Assembly (NCBI RefSeq): GCF_014042365.1
Contig: NZ_JACEZS010000002.1
Coordinates: forward strand, 279,108 to 343,107
Length of the DNA: 64,000 bases
Source: Rugamonas fusca
Lineage (GTDB): Bacteria > Pseudomonadota > Gammaproteobacteria > Burkholderiales > Burkholderiaceae_D
Direction: 5' to 3'
In this document: in pieces, positions 39,801 through 48,069 of the stretch
Numbering within the stretch: position 1 is the first letter of the stretch
Layout: each line of letters opens with the position of its first letter
The notes under the pieces: generated by a model
What the model was told of the DNA's origin: nothing
Databases searched by the model: none
The model's input: only the letters and a program-made list of their open reading frames with translations
Position numbers and translations under genes: made by a program

Positions 39801-39961
39801 ACGGCAAGAAGACCCATACGGTGGGCCTGCCGATCCACTTCGGCTTCAAGGGTGTGACCAAGCCGGGCTATCTGATCAACACGCTCACGCCCACCGTGGG
39901 CGATGGCAATTCGCAGACCCCGGAATACAAGTCCTTCCTGGTCAAGGTGGAAAAAGCGTGA
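36890..39961 (+). CDS. fdnG: Formate dehydrogenase major subunit, selenocysteine-containing (UGA read as Sec197)
   Basis: Molybdopterin/[4Fe-4S] catalytic subunit of a membrane-bound formate dehydrogenase that oxidises formate in the periplasm (1023 aa, as in FdnG/FdoG). The N-terminus has a twin-arginine signal (SRRQFLK, residues 5-11). The cluster ligands begin NTCPYCSVGCG (Cys51, 54, 58). At 37478-37480 an in-frame TGA interrupts DNQARV-U-HGPTVAGLAPTFGRG, exactly where FdnG enzymes have selenocysteine. Sequence on both sides is collinear with the family, and a SECIS hairpin follows, so this is one gene and not two. The Tat signal implies export with the iron-sulfur subunit. fdhE, selA, selB and tRNA-Sec follow downstream. 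Confidence 0.97.
37478..37509 (+). promoter_or_regulatory. Selenocysteine codon (TGA 37478-37480) and bacterial SECIS element
   Basis: Eleven nucleotides after the TGA, GGTGGCAGGTCTTGCCCC (37492-37509) folds into a stem GG(U)GGCA/UGCCCC with an apical GGUCU loop and a single bulged U. These are the loop and bulge that SelB recognises in the E. coli fdhF/fdnG SECIS. The spacing from UGA also matches. Confidence 0.9.
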
Positions 39962-39979
39962 GCGCGCGAGGAGAATGAC

Positions 39980-40903
39980 ATGGCATTGCAATCATTGGAT
40001 ATCAAGCGCCGGTCCGCCACCACGGCGCAGCCGCCCAGCGCGCGCGAACCGGCGCTGGGCACCGTGGCCAAGCTGATCGACGTATCGAAATGCATCGGCT
40101 GCAAGGCGTGCCAGACCGCCTGCATGGAGTGGAACGACCTGCGCGACGAGGTGGGCACCAATGCGGGCGTGTACGACAACCCGAACGACCTGACGCCGCA
40201 ATCGTGGACGGTGATGCGCTTTTCCGAACACGAGACGGGCGACGGCAACCTGGAATGGCTGATCCGCAAGGACGGCTGCATGCATTGCGAAGACCCCGGC
40301 TGCCTGAAGGCGTGTCCGGCGCCGGGCGCCATCGTCCAGTACACCAACGGCATCGTCGACTTCCACCAGGAGAACTGCATCGGCTGCGGCTATTGCGTGG
40401 CCGGCTGTCCATTCGACGTGCCGCGCATTTCGAAGAAGGACAGCCGCGCCTACAAGTGCACGCTGTGCTCGGACCGCGTGGCCGTGGGCCAGGAGCCGGC
40501 CTGCGTCAAGACCTGCCCCACCGGCGCCATCGTGTTCGGCACCAAGGAGGACATGCAGGTGCATGCCGAGGAACGCATCGCCGACCTCAAGTCACGCGGC
40601 TACGCGCAAGCGGGCCTGTACGATCCGGCCGGGGTGGGCGGCACGCATGTGATGTACGTGCTGCACCACGCGGACCAGCCGGGCCTGTACCACGGTTTGC
40701 CGGCCGCGCCCAGCATCAGTCCCATGGTCGGACTGTGGAAGGGCATGACCAAGCCGCTGGCACTGGCCGGCATCGCCGTCACGGCGCTGGCGGGCTGGTT
40801 CCACTACTCGCGCGTGGGACCGAATGAAGTGAGCAGGGAAGAAGAAGCCGAGGCAGTCAAAGACGCCAACCGCATCCGGGAGAGCTCAAATGAATCACGA
40901 TAA
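39980..40903 (+). CDS. fdnH: Formate dehydrogenase iron-sulfur subunit
   Basis: 307-aa electron-transfer subunit with four [4Fe-4S] clusters. Visible ligand sets are [37 protein letters not shown], and CTLCSDR with [11 protein letters not shown] single C-terminal transmembrane helix ([15 protein letters not shown]) anchors it to the cytochrome subunit. Ribosome site GAGGAG lies before the ATG. There is no signal peptide, so it is presumably co-exported with the Tat-carrying catalytic subunit. The end overlaps the next gene by 14 nt. Confidence 0.95.
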   Translation: MALQSLDIKRRSATTAQPPSAREPALGTVAKLIDVSKCIGCKACQTACMEWNDLRDEVGTNAGVYDNPNDLTPQSWTVMRFSEHETGDGNLEWLIRKDGCMHCEDPGCLKACPAPGAIVQYTNGIVDFHQENCIGCGYCVAGCPFDVPRISKKDSRAYKCTLCSDRVAVGQEPACVKTCPTGAIVFGTKEDMQVHAEERIADLKSRGYAQAGLYDPAGVGGTHVMYVLHHADQPGLYHGLPAAPSISPMVGLWKGMTKPLALAGIAVTALAGWFHYSRVGPNEVSREEEAEAVKDANRIRESSNESR

Positions 40904-41534
40904 GGATGGCAATCCGCTCATCGAGCGCTACACGGCCAATGAACGCAGCGGCCATTGGGTCACCGCCATCTGCTTCGTGCTGCTGATGGTGTCCGGCCTG
41001 TCCATGTTCCACCCCGCCACCGCGTGGATGACGGTGTTCCTGGGCGGCGGGCAATGGACGCGCATCCTGCACCCGTTCATCGGGCTGGTGATGGTGGCCT
41101 CGTTCGCCGGCATGGTGATGCAGTTCTGGCGCCACAACCAGTTCGAGCCGGGCGACCGCGAATGGCTGGACCAGGCGGGTGACGTGATCCACAAGCGCGA
41201 ACACCTGGTGCCCAAGGCGGGCCGCTACAACGGCGGGCAGAAGCTGCTGTTTTTCGTGCTGGTGGGCTGCATGGCGGCGCTGCTGGTGACGGGCATCGTG
41301 ATCTGGCGCGCGTATTTCTCGGCGCTGTTCCCCGTCGGCCTGATACGATTGGCAGCCCTGCTCCACGCGTTCTGCGCGCTGCTCATCATCGTGGCCATCA
41401 TCATCCACGTGTACGCGGGCCTGTGGGTCAAGGGCTCGCTGGGCGCGATGGTGCGCGGCACGGTGACCTACGGGTGGGCGCGCAAGCACCACGGGCGCTG
41501 GTTCGAGGAGGCCGTGCGCAAGTCGCGCGATTAG
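40890..41534 (+). CDS. fdnI: Formate dehydrogenase cytochrome b556 (gamma) subunit
   Basis: 214-aa membrane cytochrome that passes electrons from formate oxidation to the quinone pool. Four transmembrane helices are visible ([68 protein letters not shown]). Haem-ligand histidines occur in SGHW, LHPF, LLHAF and IHVY. It ends in the family C-terminus [11 protein letters not shown]. The gene overlaps the iron-sulfur subunit by 14 nt and has GGGAGAG as ribosome site. Confidence 0.94.
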   Translation: MNHDKDGNPLIERYTANERSGHWVTAICFVLLMVSGLSMFHPATAWMTVFLGGGQWTRILHPFIGLVMVASFAGMVMQFWRHNQFEPGDREWLDQAGDVIHKREHLVPKAGRYNGGQKLLFFVLVGCMAALLVTGIVIWRAYFSALFPVGLIRLAALLHAFCALLIIVAIIIHVYAGLWVKGSLGAMVRGTVTYGWARKHHGRWFEEAVRKSRD

Positions 41535-41646
41535 CCACATTGATTGCATCGGCTGTTGAGCCGCCCCCGTTTTGGATTAGAATAAACCGCAAGGCCTGCC
41601 ACCGCCGGTGGTGGGCCGGTTTGGCATTCTGGGACGGGGGACTTAC

Positions 41647-42669
41647 TTGGTACAACGCCTGCTTGCACCCGGCGAGATCGAAGCGCTCGATCACACCGCC
41701 ATTCCGCGCCTGCTGCTGCCGCAGCCGCGCAGCCTGTTTTCCGCCCGCGCCAGCCGCTTGCGCCGGCTGGCCAATAACGACATCAAGGGCATCCCCGTTG
41801 GCGCCACCTTGCGTGGCTACCTGCTGCTGATGGCCGCGCTGGCCGATGCGCAGGCGGCCGTCACGCTGGCCCTGCCGTCCGACGCCGATGCGCTGGCGGC
41901 GGCCATCGGCATGCCCGACGACGCCACCATCGCCCAGGCGCTAGCTCACAACATGCCGCCGCTGCCTGTCAGCGGCGCTCGCCCAGCCGCCTGGCGCGGC
42001 GTGTTCGACAACCTGCTGGCCCAAATGCGCACGCTGGCCGACAGCCAGCCGCAATTCTCGTCCGTGGTGGATGAACTGGGCGCGCTCACCGGCACCGAGC
42101 TGGAAGGCTGCGCCGACGCCGTGCTGGCGCAATTTGGCGACGGCATCAACCCGCTGCACGCGCCGTTCGTGGCGGCCGCGCTGCAGGTGGTGTGGACACT
42201 GCAAGCGAGCCTGCTCGATGCGCGCCGCGTGCAACCGCTGGTGACGGGCACGCTGTGCCCCGTGTGCGGCTCGCATCCCGTGGCCAGCGTGATCCGCATC
42301 GGCGGGCAATCGCAGGGTTACCGCTATCTGCAATGCGGCATCTGCGCCAGCGAGTGGCACATGGTGCGCGTCAAGTGTTCGAATTGCGAAGAAAACGCGC
42401 ACGTGGCCTACCAGAGCCTGGAGGATGCGGAGGCCAGCGCCGCGCCGCCGTCCGACGCCATCAACAAGGCCAACGATCCCTCGCGCGTGGCGCGCGCTGA
42501 AACCTGCGACAACTGCCACACCTACCGCAAGATCTTCAACCAGGAGCATGACTACGACGTCGAACCGCTGGCCGACGACCTGGCGAGCCTGATGCTCGAC
42601 GTACTGGTGGGCGAAGCGGGCTACGCGCGCGCCAGCGGCAATCCCCTGCTGTGGTTCAGCGCAGCATGA
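41647..42669 (+). CDS. fdhE: Formate dehydrogenase accessory protein FdhE (TTG start)
   Basis: 340-aa cytoplasmic accessory protein needed for active formate dehydrogenase. Family members begin MVQRIL(E/A)PG, which fixes the start at the TTG at 41647 (Leu-Val-Gln-Arg-Leu-Leu), preceded by GGGGGA. The upstream frame to 41608 is not conserved. Four CxxC iron-binding motifs are present: CPVC, CGIC, CSNC and CDNC. It is coupled to selA by an ATGA overlap. Confidence 0.9.
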   Translation: MVQRLLAPGEIEALDHTAIPRLLLPQPRSLFSARASRLRRLANNDIKGIPVGATLRGYLLLMAALADAQAAVTLALPSDADALAAAIGMPDDATIAQALAHNMPPLPVSGARPAAWRGVFDNLLAQMRTLADSQPQFSSVVDELGALTGTELEGCADAVLAQFGDGINPLHAPFVAAALQVVWTLQASLLDARRVQPLVTGTLCPVCGSHPVASVIRIGGQSQGYRYLQCGICASEWHMVRVKCSNCEENAHVAYQSLEDAEASAAPPSDAINKANDPSRVARAETCDNCHTYRKIFNQEHDYDVEPLADDLASLMLDVLVGEAGYARASGNPLLWFSAA

Positions 42670-44165
42670 GCGGCGCAGCCACCGGCGCACAGCCGGAGGC
42701 CGGCGCGGCGGACGCCGGCATTGCGGGCGCCAGCAATGCACGCGCGCGCAGCGTGCACCTGCCGGCCACGCATTTGATCCTGTCCGATTCCTCATGCCAG
42801 CCGCTGCTGGCCGAATATGGCCGCGTGCAGACGCTGGCCGCCGCCCGCGCGCTGCTGGCCGAACTGCGCGGCGACATGCTGCGCGTGGCCAGCGCCGGCG
42901 GCGGCGCGCCGTCGTCCGCTGGCGAAATCACCATCCCGGCCATCACGGCGCTGCTGGCGCAGCGTCTGGCGCAGGCCAACCGTTCTCCGCTGCGCCCCAT
43001 CTTCAACTTGAGTGGCACCGTGCTGCACACCAACCTTGGCCGTGCGCTGCTGCCCGACAGCGCCGTGCAAGCCGTGGCCGAAGCGCTGCGCTGGCCCATG
43101 AACCTGGAATGGGACATCGAGACGGGCAAGCGCGGCGACCGCGACGACCTAGTGGATGACCTGCTGCGCGAGCTGACCGGCGCCGAAGCCGTCACCATCG
43201 TCAACAACAACGCCGCCGCCGTGCTGCTGATGCTCGACACGCTGGCCAACGGCCGCGAAGCCATCGTCTCGCGCGGCGAGCTGGTGGAGATCGGCGGCGC
43301 GTTCCGCATCCCGGACATCATGCAACGCGCCGGCGCCACGCTGCGCGAGGTGGGCAGCACCAACCGCACTCACCTGCGCGATTACGCCAACGCGGCCAAT
43401 GCGCAGACGGCGCTGCTGCTCAAGGTCCATTGCAGCAATTACGCCATCACCGGCTTCACGAAAAGCGTGGAGGTGGCCGAACTGGCGCCGCTGGCACGCG
43501 AGCGGCAAATCCCGCTGGCCGTGGACCTGGGCAGCGGCACGCTGGTCGATCTTGAACAATATGGCCTGCCGCACGAGACGACGGTACGCGAAACCATCGC
43601 CGCCGGCGCCGACCTGGTGACCTTCAGCGGCGACAAGCTGCTGGGCGGACCGCAATGCGGCATCATCGCCGGCCGCGCCGACCTGATAGCGCGCATCAAG
43701 CGCAATCCGCTCAAGCGCGCGCTCCGCGTGGGCAAGCTGACGCTGGCCGCGCTGGCGCCCGTGCTGGCCCTGTACCGCGCACCCGACCTGCTGCCCGAAC
43801 GCCTGACCACGTTGCGCCTGCTCACGCGCCCGGCCGCCGACATGCGCGCGCAGGCGCAAGCCATCCTTCCGCTGCTGCAGCGCGCGCTGGGCGCCGACTA
43901 CGACGTGCGCGACGAAGCCATGACTAGCCAGATCGGCAGCGGCGCACTGCCGGTGGATCTGCTGCCCAGCCACGGCCTGACCGTGCGCGCCGCGGCCGGT
44001 TCGCGTGTGAGCGACGCACTGGGTGTGCTGGAGCGGCGCTTGCGCGCCCTGCCCGTCCCCGTCGTCGGCCGCATCGCGCAGGACGCGCTGTGGCTGGACC
44101 TGCGCTGCCTGGATGCCGATCACCAGCAGCGCTTCATGGCCCAACTGGAAGCGCTGGCCGTATGA
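42666..44165 (+). CDS. selA: L-seryl-tRNA(Sec) selenium transferase
   Basis: 499-aa PLP enzyme that converts Ser-tRNA(Sec) to Sec-tRNA(Sec) using selenophosphate. The PLP lysine is Lys324 in [13 protein letters not shown]. Other landmarks are [25 protein letters not shown] and [10 protein letters not shown]. The start at 42666 overlaps the fdhE stop (ATGA), and its stop overlaps the selB start (ATGA), giving a tightly coupled fdhE-selA-selB operon. It has a longer N-terminus than the 463-aa E. coli protein. Confidence 0.96.
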   Translation: MSGAATGAQPEAGAADAGIAGASNARARSVHLPATHLILSDSSCQPLLAEYGRVQTLAAARALLAELRGDMLRVASAGGGAPSSAGEITIPAITALLAQRLAQANRSPLRPIFNLSGTVLHTNLGRALLPDSAVQAVAEALRWPMNLEWDIETGKRGDRDDLVDDLLRELTGAEAVTIVNNNAAAVLLMLDTLANGREAIVSRGELVEIGGAFRIPDIMQRAGATLREVGSTNRTHLRDYANAANAQTALLLKVHCSNYAITGFTKSVEVAELAPLARERQIPLAVDLGSGTLVDLEQYGLPHETTVRETIAAGADLVTFSGDKLLGGPQCGIIAGRADLIARIKRNPLKRALRVGKLTLAALAPVLALYRAPDLLPERLTTLRLLTRPAADMRAQAQAILPLLQRALGADYDVRDEAMTSQIGSGALPVDLLPSHGLTVRAAAGSRVSDALGVLERRLRALPVPVVGRIAQDALWLDLRCLDADHQQRFMAQLEALAV

Positions 44166-46051
44166 TCATCGGCACCGCTGGCCATATCGACCACGGCAAG
44201 ACCACGCTCACGCGCGCGCTGACCGGCGTTGATACGGATCGGTTGAAGGAAGAAAAAGCGCGCGGCATCTCGATCGAACTCGGTTACGCCTACCTGCCCT
44301 TGGACGACGGCCAGGTGCTGGGTGTGATCGACGTACCCGGTCACGAAAAATTCATCCGCACCATGGCCGCTGGCGTGACGGGCATCGACTACGCGCTACT
44401 GGCCGTAGCCGCCGACGACGGCATCATGCCGCAGACGCTCGAGCACCTGTCCATCCTGCGCCTGCTGGGTGTGCGGCGCGGCGCCGTGGCCCTGACCAAG
44501 GCCGACCGCGCCGACGCAGCCCGGCTGGCGCAAGTGGAAGCCGAGGTGCGGGCCCTGCTGTCCGTCATGGGCTTCGATGATGCCCCCCTGTTCCGCACCA
44601 ACGCCACAGCGGCGAACGATGAAGGCGTTGCTGCGCTTCTCGCGCATCTGGCAGCCACCGCCCGCGACCTGCCCGTCCGCGACGAACAACGCCTGTTCCG
44701 GCTGGGTGTGGATCGCGTGTTCACACTGGCCGGCCAAGGCACCATCGTGACCGGCACTGCGCTCGCAGGCAGCGTACGCGTGGGTGACCTGCTGCGCCTC
44801 GCGCCCGGTGGCCAGCAAGTGCGCGTGCGCAGCATCCACGCGCAGAACCGCGCGGCCGAGCGCGGCGTGGCCGGCCAGCGGCTGGCATTGAACCTGGGCG
44901 GCGCCGCGCGCGAGGACATCGCCCGTGGCAGCTGGATAGTGGCGCCCGCACTGGCCGAATGCAGCGAGCGCTTCGACGCCGCACTGACGCTGCTGCCCGA
45001 TGCGGGGGCGTCACTGGCATCGTGGTCACCCGTGCACGTCCACCTGGGCGCGGCGCATCACACGGCGCACGTGGTGCCGCTGGACGGCGACACGCTGCCG
45101 CCCGGCCGCACCGGCCGCGTGCAACTGGTGCTGGACGCGCCCGTGCACGCCGTGCCGGGCGACCGCTTCGTGATCCGCAACGCGCAGGCCAGCGCCACCA
45201 TCGGCGGCGGCGTGGTGCTGGACCCGTTCGCGCCAGCCCGCAAGCGGCGCAGCGCCGAACGGCTGGCGTGGCTGCAGGCCATGTCCGGTTACCTCACCAA
45301 CGGCGACCTGGCCGCGCTGCTGGCGTGCTGCCCGCACGGCCTGCGCACGTCCACGCTGACGCGCCTGACGCTGCTGCCAGCGGCCAGGCTCACCACGCCG
45401 CCTGACGCGCTGCACATCGGGCTGACGGGTGGCGACACGCTGCTGATCTCGCGCGCCTGCGCGCAAGCGCTACAGGAACGTACGGTCGCCGCACTGGCCC
45501 AGTTCCACGCCCGCGCCCCCGACGAAGCAGGCCCCGAATGGTGGCGGTTCAAGCGCATGGTGGCGCCCGACGCGGAGGACAAACTGTGGAGCGAACTGCT
45601 GGAACAACTGATCGCGTCAGGCCGCGTGTGCCAGCGTGGCCGCAGCCTGCACCTGCCCGAACACCGCATCGAACTGAGTCCACAGGAACAGGCGCTGGCC
45701 GCGCCCTTGCTGGCGTCGTTGCTGGCTGGCGCCTATGATCCGCCGTGGGTGCGCGACCTCGCTCGGGCGACGGGCATGGCGGAGGACGAAGTGCGCCGCC
45801 TGCTGCGCAAGCTCAATCGCAGCGGCGACGTGGGCCAGGTGGTGCCCGATCTGTTCTATCATCCGGCGCGGCTGGCCGAACTGGCGCGCATCGTCGCCAC
45901 GCTGCCCGAAGCGCAAGCGGCATCGTTCCGCGACGCCACGGCGCTGGGCCGCAAGCGTGCCATCCAGTTGCTGGAATACTTCGACCGCGTCGGCTATACT
46001 CGGCGCGTAGGCAACATCCACCTGATACGGCCCAACGCCGTATGGTCCTAG
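44162..46051 (+). CDS. selB: Selenocysteine-specific elongation factor SelB
   Basis: 629-aa GTPase that brings Sec-tRNA(Sec) to UGA codons marked by SECIS. G1 is [16 protein letters not shown] at the very N-terminus, followed by [21 protein letters not shown] (G3) and TKAD (G4). The C-terminal third contains the winged-helix repeats that bind SECIS RNA ([39 protein letters not shown]). The start at 44162 overlaps the selA stop. tRNA-Sec begins 22 bp after its stop. Confidence 0.96.
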   Translation: MIIGTAGHIDHGKTTLTRALTGVDTDRLKEEKARGISIELGYAYLPLDDGQVLGVIDVPGHEKFIRTMAAGVTGIDYALLAVAADDGIMPQTLEHLSILRLLGVRRGAVALTKADRADAARLAQVEAEVRALLSVMGFDDAPLFRTNATAANDEGVAALLAHLAATARDLPVRDEQRLFRLGVDRVFTLAGQGTIVTGTALAGSVRVGDLLRLAPGGQQVRVRSIHAQNRAAERGVAGQRLALNLGGAAREDIARGSWIVAPALAECSERFDAALTLLPDAGASLASWSPVHVHLGAAHHTAHVVPLDGDTLPPGRTGRVQLVLDAPVHAVPGDRFVIRNAQASATIGGGVVLDPFAPARKRRSAERLAWLQAMSGYLTNGDLAALLACCPHGLRTSTLTRLTLLPAARLTTPPDALHIGLTGGDTLLISRACAQALQERTVAALAQFHARAPDEAGPEWWRFKRMVAPDAEDKLWSELLEQLIASGRVCQRGRSLHLPEHRIELSPQEQALAAPLLASLLAGAYDPPWVRDLARATGMAEDEVRRLLRKLNRSGDVGQVVPDLFYHPARLAELARIVATLPEAQAASFRDATALGRKRAIQLLEYFDRVGYTRRVGNIHLIRPNAVWS

Positions 46052-46072
46052 CTTCACCTTGATGCACCACGA

Positions 46073-46165
46073 GGAAGGCATACTCATCCGGTGATGGGGC
46101 CGGGCTTCAAACCCGGTGGGGGGCGTCAGCCGCTCCCTCGTAAGTTCGACTCCTACTGCCTTCCG
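46073..46165 (+). tRNA. selC: tRNA-Sec (anticodon TCA)
   Basis: 93-nt selenocysteine tRNA with 8-bp acceptor stem GGAAGGCA/TGCCTTCC, the long variable arm typical of tRNA-Sec, anticodon loop CTTCAAA with TCA at 46107-46109, T-loop TTCGACTC and discriminator G. The following bases are CCC, so CCA is not encoded and must be added. It lies 22 bp after selB and decodes the UGA in fdnG in the same cluster. Confidence 0.96.
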
Positions 46166-46187
46166 CCCTTCCCCTGCGCGCCGCCAG

Positions 46188-46904
46188 TCAACGGGAGATG
46201 AAGCCGGCCACCATGTCCACCGTCGCATCGAAGCGCGCCGGCTGTTCCGCCAGCAGTGACCATAGCCGGTTATGCTCCGCCCCTTCCACCACATGCAGGC
46301 GACGCGCACGTGCGCGCCCTGCCGCCTCCACGAGGCGTTGCGGGATTTCCAGTGGAATGACGGCATCGTGTTCAGCCGCGATCACCAGCAGCGCGCCCTC
46401 GAAGCGCGACAGGATCGGCCACGCGTCGCTATCCACCCAGCTGCGCTCACGGCGGATGATGGCGGAAAAATCCGGCCCGAATGGCACTTCATAGGCCGCC
46501 GGCGTGTAAACGCCCGGCACCATCAGCACCAGGGCGTCGACCTGGTGCAGCTCCGTCAACTTGATGGCGTTGTAGGCGCCCATGCTGGCCCCGAACACTG
46601 TCAGTGGTGCCGTCAGACCGCGTGCCGCGATCACCGCCTGCGCCTGGCGTGTGCGGCTGGCGACGGAAGATTGCGCCAGCGTGCCGCCCGTGTCGCCGTG
46701 ACCGATGCAGTCAAAGCAGGTCGACCCCACGCCGCGCGTTTGCAGCGCCTGGCGCAGCAAACGATGGCCATGGCGCGAACTGCTGCCCGCGCCATGCAGG
46801 TACAGCGTGTGGTTCGACAGCCGCCCTGGAAAGTGGTCGCCCTTCAGCATCCACTCCTCGTAATGAGCGGCGAAGTCTTCGACCGGCGGCACCCGCTGGT
46901 TCAT
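46188..46904 (-). CDS. Alpha/beta hydrolase
   Basis: 238-aa cytoplasmic hydrolase. An oxyanion-type LYLHGAGSSS, a nucleophile elbow GASMGAYNA (Ser), an Asp in AEHDAVIPLEIP and a His in GAEHNRLW give a plausible catalytic triad. No signal peptide is seen. The start at 46904 overlaps the metallo-beta-lactamase stop by 4 nt (ATGA), so the two are co-translated. The substrate is unknown. The N-terminal VEDFAAHYEEWMLKG resembles small esterase/lipase-like relatives. Confidence 0.8.
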   Translation of the reverse strand: MNQRVPPVEDFAAHYEEWMLKGDHFPGRLSNHTLYLHGAGSSSRHGHRLLRQALQTRGVGSTCFDCIGHGDTGGTLAQSSVASRTRQAQAVIAARGLTAPLTVFGASMGAYNAIKLTELHQVDALVLMVPGVYTPAAYEVPFGPDFSAIIRRERSWVDSDAWPILSRFEGALLVIAAEHDAVIPLEIPQRLVEAAGRARARRLHVVEGAEHNRLWSLLAEQPARFDATVDMVAGFISR

Positions 46905-47800
46905 TGGGCACTCCGCTCCCTGTCCAGGCGCCGGGCCAGCGTCTTCCGGGCCTCCGCGACATATTGTTTGCAGGCGCCCGGGTCCCCCAGCAGCGCATGC
47001 GGCTTGCCGTTCGCCTTTGCCATCTTTTCCCAAAGGTCGCCAGAGCCGGGATGCACTGCCACCATGATGTCGCAGCGCAGTCCCTCAAGCACGGCAAAGC
47101 TGTGTTGCAGGTCCTGCACCACGTTCGGATAGCGCGCGTTGTCGCTGAACTTGAAATCGTCGCTGGAAATGGCGTTGATACTGTCCGCATAGACGATGGC
47201 AGCGCATTGCTGCTGCTCGCACGCCTCCCAGGTCCAGCTGACACCGCCCTGCGTGTGGCCGGGCGTGTAGCGGGCCGTCAGCCGGTTGGCGCCCAGCGCC
47301 ACCACCTCGCCATCGTGCACGGTACCCACATGGGTCACGGGCGGATAGGGCGTGGTGTCCTTGTACTGCGGATCGTCTGGTCCCATCTTGCCCCGTTGTA
47401 GCGCCGCCGCGGCGGACGGGCCGGCCAGCACCGTGGCGCCGCTCATGCGCTGCAGTTCGGCGATGCCGCCCGCGTGGTCCACGTGGGCGTGCGAATTCAA
47501 TATGTACTTGATGTCCTCCACACGAAAGCCAAGGGCGCGCACACTGTCTGCGATGTGCTGCGCCGATTCGGGAAACGCGCCGTCGATCAGGATATGGCCC
47601 TGGGGCGAGGTCACCAGCACGGCGCTCAAACCCTGGACGCCGACATAGTAGCTGTCGCCATAGATCTTGAAGGGCGCCACGGGCTTGTTCCAGTCATCCC
47701 ATGTATCGGCGTGGGCGGCGGGCGCGCCCGCCAGCGTAGCCAGCAAGGCGGCGCACGCGGACAGCGCACGGGCCAGTTGTTTTTTCGGTGACGAGGACAT
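46901..47800 (-). CDS. Subclass B3-like metallo-beta-lactamase
   Basis: 299 aa with signal peptide (ALSACAALLATLAGAPAAHA), hence periplasmic. Zinc site 1 and 2 residues are intact: SHAHVDHAGG (His116-x-His118-x-Asp120-His121 by standard numbering), PGHTQGG (His196) and AVHPGSGD (His263). B3-specific features are YYVGVQGLSAVLVTSPQG, with ILIDGA following, and YADSINAISSDDFKFSDN. It resembles the chromosomal B3 enzymes of environmental betaproteobacteria such as THIN-B of Janthinobacterium. Hydrolysis of beta-lactams including carbapenems is likely but not certain, because non-lactamase relatives share the fold. Confidence 0.87.
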   Translation of the reverse strand: MSSSPKKQLARALSACAALLATLAGAPAAHADTWDDWNKPVAPFKIYGDSYYVGVQGLSAVLVTSPQGHILIDGAFPESAQHIADSVRALGFRVEDIKYILNSHAHVDHAGGIAELQRMSGATVLAGPSAAAALQRGKMGPDDPQYKDTTPYPPVTHVGTVHDGEVVALGANRLTARYTPGHTQGGVSWTWEACEQQQCAAIVYADSINAISSDDFKFSDNARYPNVVQDLQHSFAVLEGLRCDIMVAVHPGSGDLWEKMAKANGKPHALLGDPGACKQYVAEARKTLARRLDRERSAQ

Positions 47801-47960
47801 GACAAGCTTTCAGTAAGAGGCCAGCGCGTCAGGCAGCGCTTTGCCTCGGTTGCACAGAGCGCGCAGCGTACGGCAATGTTTTCATAAAGTCAATCTTGAT
47901 CCGCCCTGGCTGATCGCCCGCCCGCTGCTGCCCCACCTGGGCGGCTCTTGCATGGCGGCG

Positions 47961-47994
47961 CTGTCACATGGCCGTCATGTAACTTGGATAACAT
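47961..47994 (+). promoter_or_regulatory. Putative Pho box and -10 upstream of the TonB receptor/phytase operon
   Basis: CTGTCAC (47961-47967), 4-nt spacer, CCGTCAT (47972-47978): two 7-mers at 11-bp period matching the PhoB box consensus CTGTCAT-N4-CTGTCAT at 6/7 each. Ten bases later TAACAT (47989-47994) is a -10-like hexamer, the spacing seen at E. coli phoA and pstS, where the box replaces the -35. Consensus-based inference. Confidence 0.6.
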
Positions 47995-48069
47995 TGCGCA
48001 TTTTCCAATCTGGCTATGCACGGCCTGCCTGCCGGCAGCCGACGCAGCGCCCCGCACCGACGACGATCC

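Noticed and set aside
36770..39991. A 1073-codon open frame on the minus strand opposite fdnG
   Set aside because: It is antisense to a fully conserved formate dehydrogenase and has the typical His/Arg/Val-rich shadow composition.
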